Of a DNA stretch of 64,000 nucleotides, positions 10,681-21,109 are shown piece after piece. Below the pieces are notes generated by a model that saw only the letters and a program-made list of their open reading frames with translations, was not told the origin of the DNA and did not search any database. A program made the position numbers and the translations under genes. Each line of letters opens with the position of its first letter. Positions within the stretch are counted from its first letter, which is position 1. The DNA lies in contig NW_024609846.1 of the NCBI RefSeq assembly GCF_016920785.2, positions 109,172,831-109,236,830 of the forward strand, in the 5' to 3' direction. This stretch comes from Ixodes scapularis (lineage: Eukaryota; Arthropoda; Arachnida; Ixodida; Ixodidae).

Positions 10681-10867
10681 AAGTTTCCCATGATGGCAGG
10701 TTTCCTCCCTCTCCTCTACTTCTCCTCGCCCCTCCTCCTTCCTCTGATCCTCCTCCCGTCCGCTCCTCCGAAAAAAAATGCATTGCTCAACGAAGGAGGA
10801 GGGAGGAGGAGGGAGGAGGGGAGATGCCAGCTACCCGTTGTGCAGGCAAACAATATCTCTATTGAAA

Positions 10868-11107
10868 AATTCGGCAAAAACTTCCAGTGACATTTCAGGG
10901 AAACGGGCTAATTTCCACTCATTTTTACCAGAACCCAGCGTCGTTTACCAGTCTTTGGTGGAAATATTACCGGCCGCCACTTCCAGTAACCAGATTTCGC
11001 TGTACCTTGTACCGGAGCCACTTATGGTTGAAATCCGGCAAAAACTTCCCGCGACATTCGCCGAAAACGGGTTAATGTCCACTCATTCTCACCAGAAACC
11101 AGCGTAG
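10868..11107 (+). repeat. tandem duplication, unit about 163 bp
   Basis: A block starting TCGGCAAAAACTTCC and ending ACCAGAACCCAGCGT at 10871 recurs at 11034 with about 15 % differences. The surrounding sequence to about 11200 contains further short ACCGGA/ACCACTTTC motifs. Confidence 0.65.
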
Positions 11108-11289
11108 CCACTTTCCGTGGAAGTTATACCAGAACCACTTTCAATAACCCGCCACTGGAATCTTACCGGAAACCACTTTCGTCTGCCGGACACCGAACAT
11201 CACTGGAAGCCGACGCAAGGGGAAGGGCTAAAGTCAAGGAAGCCAAGACGAGCAGAGGGACTGCGTTTGTAATGGCGGCCGCCAAATGC

Positions 11290-11555
11290 AGAGGCATTCT
11301 CGTGAGTGCGTGTTTTAGCTCGAAACGACGTTGCAATTCTGCAAAAAGTGCGTGCAGTGAACTGTTTTGACGATCCCAAAATGGTGGGCAGCGATTACCG
11401 GCAACTTGATATTTGCGACAGGCAAAAGCCTTGGTTAGAGCAGGTACGAGACCACTCGAGCGGCATTCTCGTGAGTGCGAGTTTTAGTTCGGGACGACGT
11501 TGCAATCCTCAAGAAGTGGGTGCAGTGAACTGTTTTGACGATCCAAAAAGGAGGG
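11290..11555 (+). repeat. tandem duplication, unit about 169 bp
   Basis: GGCATTCTCGTGAGTGCG at 11293 recurs at 11462. In both copies it is followed by ACGACGTTGCAAT and GTGCAGTGAACTGTTTTGAC. The second copy is cut short. Confidence 0.7.
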
Positions 11556-12104
11556 CACTTTGACCCGTTTTCATCCGCAACCCGTTTGCCTGACTTTGGT
11601 AGATTATTTGCCGGCAGACATATATCACTGGAATGTCACCGGCAGTCCCTTTCGTGTACCAGACGACCCGGTTTTCCCAGAAATCTTACCCGAAACAGGT
11701 GACTCGCTTCCTTGTTTACAGACCTTCACTCGAAGCCAACTCGAGGGGAGGGGGAAGCCGAGACGAGCCGGGGACTGGGTGTGGAATTATGGTGCTTCGC
11801 GCCAAGGACGAGTCCCCACGCACCCTCACTCCCTCGCATTCGGTTCGTGGGGAAAATGCAAGGAAGTCGTTTTGCTGACTTCTTATTACTTTTTTTTTTC
11901 TTTTTGAAGAGAACCGGTTTCTTTGTCCGTCAAACGAGCAACGGCCGGCCAGAAGCGAACGCTCAGTCTCGGAACCTTGTTCCATCTGTACGACCTGTAT
12001 CTTCCAAAGCAGCTTGGTGTGCAGATGAAAAGAATATATTTTTCAGTGACCTCTTTCTTACGCCTCTTTGTCCGTCCGTCTTCAGATGCATCCAGCGAGC
12101 GAAA
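11556..12104. other. no gene recognised; lead-in to the satellite
   Basis: Contains a run of pyrimidines (about 11884-11905) and otherwise unremarkable sequence. Overlapping open frames of 81-152 codons exist, but none shows motifs or splice logic. Confidence 0.4.
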
Positions 12105-14655
12105 AAGAGTGTGCCCAAGATTTCTCAACGTCGGCGGATGATCGTTTCGCGCGGTCGAGGTTTTCGCTAAGCGTGCTACTGCCGTCTGGTGCACCCGCGG
12201 CGACGGCATCAAGGACGACATCGTGAGTGTGCCCGGGATTTCTCAACGGCGGCGGATGTTCGCTCCGCGCGGTCGTGGTTTTCGCTAAGCGTGCTACTGA
12301 CGTCTGGTGCACCCGCGGCGACGGCATCAAGGACGACATCGTGAGTGTGCCCGGGATTTCTCAAAGGCGGCGGATGTTCCCTCCGCGCGGTCGTGGTTTT
12401 CGCTAAGCGTGCTACTGACGTCTGGTGCACCCGCGGCGACGGCATCAAGGACGACATTGTGAGTGTGCCCGGGATTTCTCAACGGCGGCGGATGTTCGCT
12501 CCGCGCGGTCGTGGTTTTCGCTAAGCGTGCTACTGACGTCTGGTGCACCCGCGGCGACGGCATCAAGGACGACATTGTGAGTGTGCCCGGGATTTCTCAA
12601 CGGCGGCGGATGTTCGCTCTGCGCGGTCGTGGTTTTCGCTAAGCGTGCTACTGACGTCTGGTGCACCCGCGGCGACGGCATCATTGACGACATTGTGAGT
12701 GTGCCCGGGATTTCTCAACGGCGGCGGATGTTCGCTCCGCGCGGTCGTGGTTTTCGCTAAGCGTGCTACTGACGTCTGGTGCACCCGCGGCGACGGCATC
12801 AAGGACGACATTGTGAGTGTGCCCGGGATTTCTCAACGGCGGCGGATGTTCGCTCCGCGCGGTCGTGGTTTTCGCTAAGCGTGCTACTGACGTCTGGTGC
12901 ACCCGCGGCGACGGCATCATTGACGACATTGTGAGTGTGCCCGGGATTTCTCAACGGCGGCGGATGTTCGCTCCGCGCGGTCGTGGTTTTCGCTAAGCGT
13001 GCTACTGACGTCTGGTGCACCCGCGGCGACGGCATCAAGGACGACATTGTGAGTGTGCCCGGGATTTCTCAACGGCGGCGGATGTTCGCTCCGCGCGGTC
13101 GTGGTTTTCGCTTAGCGTGCTACTGACGTCTGGTGCACCCGCGGCGACGGCATCATTGACGACATTGTGAGTGTGCCCGGGATTTCTCAACGGCGGCGGA
13201 TGTTCGCTCTGCGCGGTCGTGGTTTTCGCTTAGCGTGCTACTGACGTCTGGTGCACCCGCGGCGACGGCATCATTGACGACATTGTGAGTGTGCCCGGGA
13301 TTTCTCAACGGCGGCGGATGTTCGCTCCGCGCGGTCGTGGTTTTCGCTAAGCGTGCTACTGACGTCTGGTGCACTCGCGGCGACGGCATCATTGACGACA
13401 TTGTGAGTGTGCCCGGGATTTCTCAACGGCGGCGGATGTTCGCTCCGCGCGGTCGTGGTTTTCGCTTAGCGTGCTACTGACGTCTGGTGCACCCGCGGCG
13501 ACGGCATCATTGACGACATTGTGAGTGTGCCCGGGATTTCTCAACGGCGGCGGATGTTCGCTCTGCGCGGTCGTGGTTTTCGCTAAGCGTGCTACTGACG
13601 TCTGGTGCACCCGCGGCGACGGCATCATTGACGACATTGTGAGTGTGCCCGGGATTTCTCAACGGCGGCGGATGTTCGCTCCGCGCGGTCGTGGTTTTCG
13701 CTAAGCGTGCTACTGACGTCTGGTGCACCCGCGGCGACGGCATCATTGACGACATTGTGAGTGTGCCCGGGATTTCTCAACGGCGGCGGATGTTCGCTCC
13801 GCGCGGTCGTGGTTTTCGCTAAGCGTGCTACTGACGTCTGGTGCACCCGCGGCGACGGCATCAAGGACGACATTGTGAGTGTGCCCGGGATTTCTCAACG
13901 GCGGCGGATGTTCGCTCCGCGCGGTCGTGGTTTTCGCTTAGCGTGCTACTGACGTCTGGTGCACCCGCGGCGACGGCATCATTGACGACATTGTGAGTGT
14001 GCCCGGGATTTCTCAACGGCGGCGGATGTTCGCTCTGCGCGGTCGTGGTTTTCGCTAAGCGTGCTACTGACGTCTGGTGCACCCGCAGCTACGGCATCAA
14101 GAAAGACATCGTGAGTGTGCCCGGGATTTCTCAACGGCGGCGGATGTTCGCTCCGCGCGGTCGTGGTTTTCGCTAAGCGTGCTACTGACGTCTGGTGCAC
14201 CCGCAGCTACGGCATCAAGAAAGACATCGTGAGTGTGCCCGGGATTTCTCAACGGCGGCGGATGTTCGCTCTGCGCGGTCGTGGTTTTCGCTAAGCGTGC
14301 TACTGACGCCTGGTGCAACCGTGGCGACGGCATCATGGACGACATCGTCTGTGTGCCCGGGATTTCTGAATGGCGGCGGATGTTCGTTCCGCGTGGTTTT
14401 CGCTAAGCGTGCTACTGACGTCTGGTGCACCCGCAGCTACGGCATCAAGGACGACATCGTGAGTGTGCCCGGGATTTCTCAACGGCGGCGGATGTTCGCT
14501 CCGCGCGGTCGTGGTTTTCGCTAAGCGTGCTACTGACGCCTGGTGCAACCGTGGCGACGGCATAATGGACGACATCGTCTGTGTGCCCGGGATTTCTGAA
14601 TGGCGGCGGATGTTCGTTCCGCGTGGTCGTGGTTTTCGCTAAACGTGCTGCTGAC
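12105..14655 (+). repeat. 118-bp satellite array, about 22 units
   Basis: The unit begins GTGAGTGTGCCCGGGATTTC, contains GGCGGCGGATGTTCGCTC, GCGCGGTCGTGG and CTGACGTCTGGTGCACCC, and is 118 bp long. Inner units differ at only a few positions: AAGG or ATTG before ACGACAT, GCTAAGC or GCTTAGC, CTCCGC or CTCTGC. The first unit and the last five differ more, and the last four form two copies of a two-unit block. One unit near 14345-14450 lacks 6 bp. The period is not a multiple of three, so the open frames inside change frame from unit to unit; coding is unlikely. Confidence 0.95.
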
Positions 14656-15310
14656 TGTATACGTGTGTGTGTCTGTGTGGTGCACCTGCGCGGTTTTATT
14701 ATTTGAACTGCCGTGCGTCTAGGAATTTACCCCGCCGCATTGTGAGTAGCTTAAAAGATATCTTTTGCGGCGAAGAACTCGGTTGCTCCTATTTGGTCTG
14801 AGTGCTTTTGTCTACAGCTGTGCAAATTGCTTCTCTGGTATCGACCCTGTTAAATAAATACATAGAACCTTCAGGTCTATATGGACCAACCACTTTAATT
14901 GTTAACGAATCGTCCAGCATCTGGTAAACATAACCAACCACGGTTCAACGGCTTCCTCCTTAGCGCCTTCCGTTGACGTACGAAAAAAGAAAGAAAAAAC
15001 ATGGTAAATTCCGGCCAATCTGGTGATCTTCTGGTGAATTCTGGCTTGACTGGAAGTCAAAAGAGTCCCATAATCCAGTAAAATAGATTTTTACTGAAAA
15101 TGAACTCCCGGTAAAAATCCGGTGAAATTCTGGAAAAATATCTGGTGACATTCCGGTACAAATTTGGTAACATTCCTGAAAAACAACCGGTGACATTACA
15201 GTAAAACTCCGGCGACATTCCGGTAAACTACGGCTTTACTGGAAGCAAAAACCGTCCCATAATTAAGTAAAATAGACTTTTACTGAAAATGACATTTCGG
15301 TAAAAAATAT
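14656..15310. repeat. short degenerate repeats with a 189-bp duplicated block
   Basis: From about 15000 the sequence is built of variants of CCGGTGACATTCCGGTAAA. A block with ACTGGAAG, GTCCCATAAT and TTTTACTGAAAATGA occurs at 15042 and again at 15231. The motif resembles the reverse complement of the ACCGGA repeats at 10868-11200. The part 14656-15000 shows no gene. Confidence 0.6.
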
Positions 15311-15929
15311 TTTTTAATAGAGAACCATTTATAAATCACAAAGAGGCACGTATGAGAACGTGTTGTACTCGTTATCTAAGTGGTCATCTACATGGGTATG
15401 GATCTGTGCTGTACCCATCGGTCTCTGTGGCACGTCAGACGAAGTTGGTAAATTGTGTCCCATCAAGGTCGACAACGGCTTGCTAGTGGTAGCTCTGCAT
15501 CTCTCGCCGACAAAACTCACGATATATTTCGTGCCAGACAAAGAACTTCATACCAGTCATGCAGGAAATCATCCCACTGGCCCCGAGGGACGTGCGCTCG
15601 CTTTTCTGCTGTGCCACCTCCGGGGAGCACGCTAGAGGCTAGCTGAGGAAATCACAAACGCCGAGCAGTCTTCGACAGAGCCGCCAGCAAGTAGGATGAC
15701 CTGAGTGCATGAAGTACCTCGTCAAAGTGTTTACTTTAGCGCTGTCTAGTTCTCCCGCCTTGATCCTGCTGTCCTGTTTCCTGGCATCAGCAGAACTTAG
15801 AGTGGAGCTTCCATATGTCAGAACTACATTTCCTTCCTCCGCACAAGCGGTGAGCGGGAATACCGATGTATATATCTATACATTTCTTTCTCAGATTGTT
15901 TAGCACGGTATATCGCAAAATCGAAATAC
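15311..15929. other. no gene recognised
   Basis: A 64-codon open frame at 15709-15903 begins with a hydrophobic stretch that imitates a signal peptide, but it has no recognisable continuation or splice site. No repeats stand out. Confidence 0.4.
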
Positions 15930-16310
15930 CTCAAGAGAGGAGGGGGAGGTGGAGCAGAGGACAAGGGGAGGAGAACGGGAGAAGACAGGGTACGAATGAG
16001 GAGGAGGGGCACACGCTCCCCTCAGTACCCTTCCCTTCTCCTCCCCAGGAACTGCGCGGTAATTCGGCATTACAGGGAGTTGTAAACGTCTTTAATTTTT
16101 TTGCTGAATTTATTGCTGTATTTATTTAAAAACGGATTTCTGTCAGCTCTGATATGCGTTCTCTCTCTTGAGCCGAACGAATCGGGGCGTGAGCTGGAAG
16201 ACTTTTTTGAAGTTAAGTGGCGCTATTGATGATTCTCGGTCGCAGAAAAAACCGGTCGGAAAGCGGAACAATATTTTTTTTTCTTTTTCACTTTTTATTT
16301 ATATTAGGTT
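15930..16310 (+). repeat. dispersed repeat family, copy 2
   Basis: It is a diverged copy of 10300-10580 in the same orientation, sharing the GA/TC-rich section, TTACAGGGAGTTGTAAA, GGAAGACTTTTTT and ACCGGTCGGAAAGC. The satellite lies between the two copies. Confidence 0.65.
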
Positions 16311-18058
16311 GTGGACCCACTTTTTGGCGACGGGAGGGTAATCATTTTTGTGAGGTTATCTGTCCCGCCAGAGGGTTTGGTGAAACGGCTGCAGTAATTA
16401 ACCATGCCTGCTGATATTTTGGAACATGACCAATCCAATAAAAGGGAGGGGGGGGGGTGGAGATGTAGGTTGGTTACCGAGAGGTTGGACGACGATGCAC
16501 CGGGCGTGCACGGAGCGAGCACGGGGCCAAGGCACGAGGCGCGAGGCGTGAGGCTAGGGTAGAGTACAGTTCAGCCATGGTGGCGCAAGCCGCCGAAAAC
16601 CGGGTTCGAAGGTTGAACATTTCTCGATTATGACTTGGCCCCTTTCTCCGGAAAGCGGTGAGCGAGGATTCCAGAGGTCAGTGTGAAATGAACGCACCTT
16701 TTCTAGCAAGTATCAAGTATATCAAATCATTTTATTTAAATCAAATTTATTTGATTTAAAGCAAATTTATTTTATTTATTTGATATTAATATGATTTAAA
16801 TCACTGACTAGAAGAAGTGGGTCTTTGACGCTATACGTATGTAGTATTGTATACTATACTGTAAAGGACCCAATTTTCGCGAATCGCCTAAAATTCGCGA
16901 AAAGTAGGTCCTGCGAACAATTCCGGTAAAATGTAAACACATTGGAGTCTATATTGAGATCCCACGGCGTCGCGAATAGTACAACCCCCGAATTATTCTA
17001 AAACTTCAACTTTCACCTAAATCACAAAATACTGATCATGCGAAAAATAAGCCGTTTTCAGTATCTATTAGTGGTACATTTATACAGCCTCGAAGATGCC
17101 GCGGCCTTGTCGAGTCTGGCTATATAATATATACATATATATGTAATATTTGAATATATAAAACAAGCATGCCAAATTGCTTGATCAAACCTTCCTGTCA
17201 TTGAAAACAGTGCGGAAGAAAGGATTAGTGTAAATTTAAGCTTTTATGCATAGCTTATTTACCATAATTTACAGGCTTAAGCCCCAGCATATTAGGACGC
17301 AACTTGACTTCTCAGCTTCCGGAACATATTTACATGCAATTTATTTCATGTTTGGGTTTCTTTGCCATAGGACGTTGCATTTTAGTTTTCTTTTTTTTTT
17401 TATGTTACTTTTGGGTTCTGATTTTATTGGAGTAGGACAATATGTAACTGATAAATGCAGTTCAAAAGTGAAAAAGATAACTCAAAGTTCTGATTTGTTT
17501 ATATGAGCGCTGCTTTTTATTTATCATCTGTCTGCACTAAGTTTTCTTGTTTGATGAATCTTTGACTTAAGTACTAAACAAATGCCCATTCAAACCACAA
17601 AAGGTTATAGAAACGGTGAAGAAATTGTATTCCGAAGCAATATTTTAGGGGTAAAGGTTTATTTAAGTGACCACGACAAATTGAGGGTGATTTAAATCCG
17701 GATTCAAATTGTGATTTATCTTTTGATTTGAGTCAATTTTATTTCGATTTTGCACGCTGGATTTTCCGAACCTCAATTATGAAGTAAATGTTGTGAATTT
17801 TGTCTACAGCGCTCCACACAACAAGTTTATCCTCGAGAAAAAAAAAGGCACGGGCCTTTCACCAGATAATTGCTCTCCAAAATAGTTTTATTGCGTCAGT
17901 TCTTCTCTAGATGTTAACAAAAAAGGCTTGCGACTCAGACAGCTTTGTACCCTACTCCGGCCTGAAATGTCGTCCGTCAATACGTTTCTACGCATGAACC
18001 TAAAGGTACGTTGCTGTCGAGCGGTGATGTGTTAATTTTTTTTTCACATTTTTGAAGT
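16311..18058. other. AT-rich stretch without a recognised gene
   Basis: Holds an AT-rich block of ATTTAAAT/ATTTGATTT variants at about 16716-16806, a palindrome-rich patch with AATTCGCGAA near 16880-16905 and a G run at about 16449. A 27-base block near 17098-17124 resembles the family of gypsy LTR ends seen at 22926. No protein motif was found on either strand. Confidence 0.4.
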
Positions 18059-18093
18059 TTTATATATATATATATAAAATATATATATATAAA
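18059..18093. repeat. TA-dinucleotide microsatellite
   Basis: Two runs of TA repeats separated by AAA. Confidence 0.95.
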
Positions 18094-18645
18094 TGCTCAC
18101 TAGACAAGGAGGTTACAATACCAGGTGGGTATGTGACGTAAGACCCCGAAGCTTCTCTCAGCCATTTTTCTTGAAGCTTCACCCTACTCCGGAGGAGAAG
18201 AACGGTGAAGCTTGAAGCTTCACAGTTCTCATCCTAAAAAACCCTTCCCCAATAAGAACTTTTTGTCATACCTCAAATTAATAATGCTTATGTGCACGCA
18301 GCAAATAACACTCTTGTTGGTTCTACGATTCTACCGTTAACACAAGAAGATCGGTGTAACCGGACCATCGGCGGAGAACTGTGATTCCCCTTCCTTCCTT
18401 CGTTCGGGATCATCGCCGCTATAAAGCCAAAATATTCCGTTCTTGGCAGATGGTTACCCCCGTGCAAGTAACCGCGTCTTGCGTGACATTTAGGAACGCG
18501 GTTTTGTAGCCGAGTCGGCTGCGCGCTGGGCTCACTCGTGGGTGGCTCGGTCTGAACTCCCGGCACAGCATGCCGCTTTTCCATCCTTCATGTTAGCTTG
18601 CTTATGTTTAGAATGTATAGATCGAGTTGGATCGACGCAGATTAT
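18094..18645. other. no gene recognised
   Basis: Contains several GAAGCTTC palindromes clustered at 18150-18220. A 98-codon minus-strand frame has no motif. Confidence 0.4.
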
Positions 18646-18649
18646 TCTA

Positions 18650-19381
18650 CAGGGTGATTAAGGAGAGGCCAGGCTCTTTAAATCGACCGCAAAATTTGGT
18701 TTCTTAACCCATCGCGCTTCGACTTTGTGCAGCGTTGCCAACAGATGGTGCATTTTTTTTGTAAGATTTGCAAAGAGCGAATTTACCTGAGGGAAAAGTA
18801 AAGAAAGAAGAAGGCTTAGCTCGTATGGAAACGCAGCGACGCCACCGGTCTCCAAACAACACGGTGCCGTTTCGCACGGGAGACAAAGCGGTAACGCAAG
18901 CGGTCGCGACGCCAACTGCCGCCAACGAACGAGGATACGACGCCGAAAGCCTTGCGTCTTTAGCAGACAAGGAACTGCTGTTTCTCGTTGTTACCGCGCC
19001 TGTTTCTTTCTTCTTTTTTTTTTTTGCGACTTTCGCCGCCTGCGGAACGCGCACCGCTTTTGAGTTGAAAAGATCGTCTGCTAATAACGCCGGCTCTCGG
19101 TGCCGTATGCTCGTTCGTTGCCGACGTTCGTTGCATCATCTCTTGTCTCCCGTGCGAAACGGCGCCCTGTTGTTTGAAGACCGGTGGCGTCGCTGCGTTT
19201 TCATAGGAGCTAAGCCTTTTTCTTTCTTTACTTTTTCCTCAGGTAAGTTCGCTCTTTGCAAATTTCACAAAAACAAATGCACCAGCTGTGTGCAACGCTG
19301 CACAAAGTCGTAGCGCAATAGGTTAAGAAACCGAATTTTGCGGTCGATTTAAAGAGCCTGGCCTCTCCTTGTACCACCCTG
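18650..19381. mobile_element. foldback transposon (non-autonomous, TA-flanked)
   Basis: The element starts CAGGGTG and ends CACCCTG, with TA on both sides (18648-18649 and 19382-19383). Its two arms are inverted copies for more than 300 bp each: 18650 to about 18985, and about 19055 to 19381. Matching landmarks include AGGCCAGGCTCTTTAAATCG, GGTTTCTTAACC, GGCTTAGCTC, GTTTCGCACGGGAGACAA and TTAGCAGAC. Only a short central part with a T run is unpaired. TA duplication and these ends suggest mobilisation by a Tc1/mariner-type transposase. The open frames inside are shadows of the arms. Confidence 0.85.
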
Positions 19382-19619
19382 TAGGTTTCCAGGAAAGGCT
19401 TAAAAGCAGCTGCACTACAACGTATAAGTAGGTCTCGCCCCAACGCTCGATCCTGCTGTTACGGCGCCATCGATGCCTCTGACGCTATCTTTCTTTTATA
19501 TTCTTTTGGGCACGTTTTCGCTCCATTATTCGCTTAGTTTCCTTGGGCCATTCGTCGCCTCAATTCTCATTCGTGGCTTTTTGTGGGAGGTGCGGAGTAC
19601 CACATCCCATTCCCGTGAA

Positions 19620-20760
19620 ACATACCCCTCAGAAGATCTGTCGGGATAGATATTTTTCAAGTCCCGAATAGCTAATCCACTTTGACGAACCCAAACCACG
19701 AGCCAGCCACCGCAGCCAAGGACAACCCCCTGGGTTTGGCCTTCTATCAGAGAAGCCGAATAACAAGACGACGATATCCCAGCAGACCCCGGCAGCACCT
19801 TCCATCGTCTACCTGCCCCTCGCTCCTCGAACCCCGACGCCTTGCACTGCGAGATCCACAGGGACGTCGAGGACTGGGTTCAACACTACGAGAGCGTGGC
19901 ACACCACAACTTATGGATTTCTTAGGAGTACCTGCAGGTCCTCTATTTTTCACGGGAGGTTATTGCGACGCACTGGTTTGAGAACCACGAGGCTTCGCTT
20001 ATACGTGGTGGGACATCTGCGTGGCCGAGTTGAAGTGGATCTTTACGAGACAACAGCGACGGCAGCGTGAGGGCTATCTGCTTTAAACACGTATTGAGGC
20101 CCCCAACGAAAGTGTAACCAGTTTTGTTGAAGATGTATTACGACTAAGTGCACGCGCCGATTCGGAAGCTACTGAAAGGTTGAGGGTTCACTTTCTCATC
20201 AAAGGCGTGAAGAGCGAAATCTTCGGCGGACTTGTCCGCAAGCCCCTGACTGCCATTATGAAATTTACGACTGAGGCAGCCAACATGAAGTGAGAGCTGT
20301 CGGCAAGATCTGGTCATTATCAGTCTCACCGCCATAGCGAGTGTTTCAGCCCCCTTAACGTCTCCTTTTGACGTCGACGGTGTCGGTACGGAAAGGAAAA
20401 CCTGCGCCAGATCACCCATATCCTAACTGCCCGGCGTTTCTCTCGATCGCGGAGGTGGTTCGAAAAGTACAGGGAGCTTTCCAACCGGAGGATCACGTCG
20501 ACGTGCCAGTTCCCCAGAAACCGACGCTGAACTACGCGGCAATTGCTGAGCCCTCCCCCCCTCCCTCTCCCTTTGGCTGCCCGTATACGGCGCCACCACG
20601 ACGTGAACCTCCGGCGCCACAGTACGTCCGGCCAAAGCAATATTCGCCTAGGAAGCCGGACGTTTCAAACACTACCGACCGACCCGTACTGTGTGACCAC
20701 TGCGGGGAAGCCGACCACGTGTACCAGCGATGCCGATAACGGCAGCTCGGGCCTCGTCGG
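19620..20760 (+). pseudogene. gypsy gag remnant with zinc knuckle
   Basis: The block DVEDWVQHYESVAHHN near 19860-19910 and FENHEASL near 19975-20000 match the retrotransposon gag domain seen again at 61160-61300. At 20688-20735 the sequence reads CDHCGEADHVYQRC, a perfect C-x2-C-x4-H-x4-C nucleic-acid-binding knuckle. Stops and frame changes separate these parts. Confidence 0.75.
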
Positions 20761-21109
20761 TTTGCACCAAATGCCCCCCCCCCCCCCCCCTCCACCGCTC
20801 AACGTCCTGAGAATGACGGAGGGACTTCGGGGGATTTCTGCGGCGTCCACCATCCCCTCGGCTCGCTCATCCGCGAGGATCCCGCTCGCCATCCCAGCCC
20901 CGTGACGTGTCGCCTCTTCGTCGGTCCTGTTGATGCAGCCAGCATCCCATTTCTGGCCGGGAAAACTAAACACGGCAACACTTGGTGGTCAAGTTGCTGT
21001 AAACGGACGACGTCAATAGCCTCTGCGAACACCGGAGGGCTCTCACTCTAGCGATGTCACGCATCGGAAGGCCACTTTACCAATACTGCCCAACAACCTT
21101 TCTGTAGCA

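Noticed and set aside
12209..14575. Repeated 82-codon minus-strand open frames in the satellite
   Set aside because: They are an effect of the 118-bp period, which is not a multiple of three; frames change every unit and no start, splice or domain logic supports coding.
12105..14655. CRISPR-like array
   Set aside because: There are no unique spacers; the whole 118-bp unit is repeated. It is a eukaryotic satellite.
15709..15903. Small secreted protein (hydrophobic N-terminus)
   Set aside because: The frame is short, has no recognisable mature part or splice site, and sits in non-coding sequence.
16567..16615. tRNA-like A and B boxes (TGGCGCAAGCC and GGGTTCGAAGG)
   Set aside because: The boxes are about 20 bases apart, too close for a tRNA or SINE promoter, and no cloverleaf can form.
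18768..19313. 181-codon plus-strand frame inside the foldback element
   Set aside because: It runs through both inverted arms and includes a homopolymer phenylalanine run; explained by the repeat structure.
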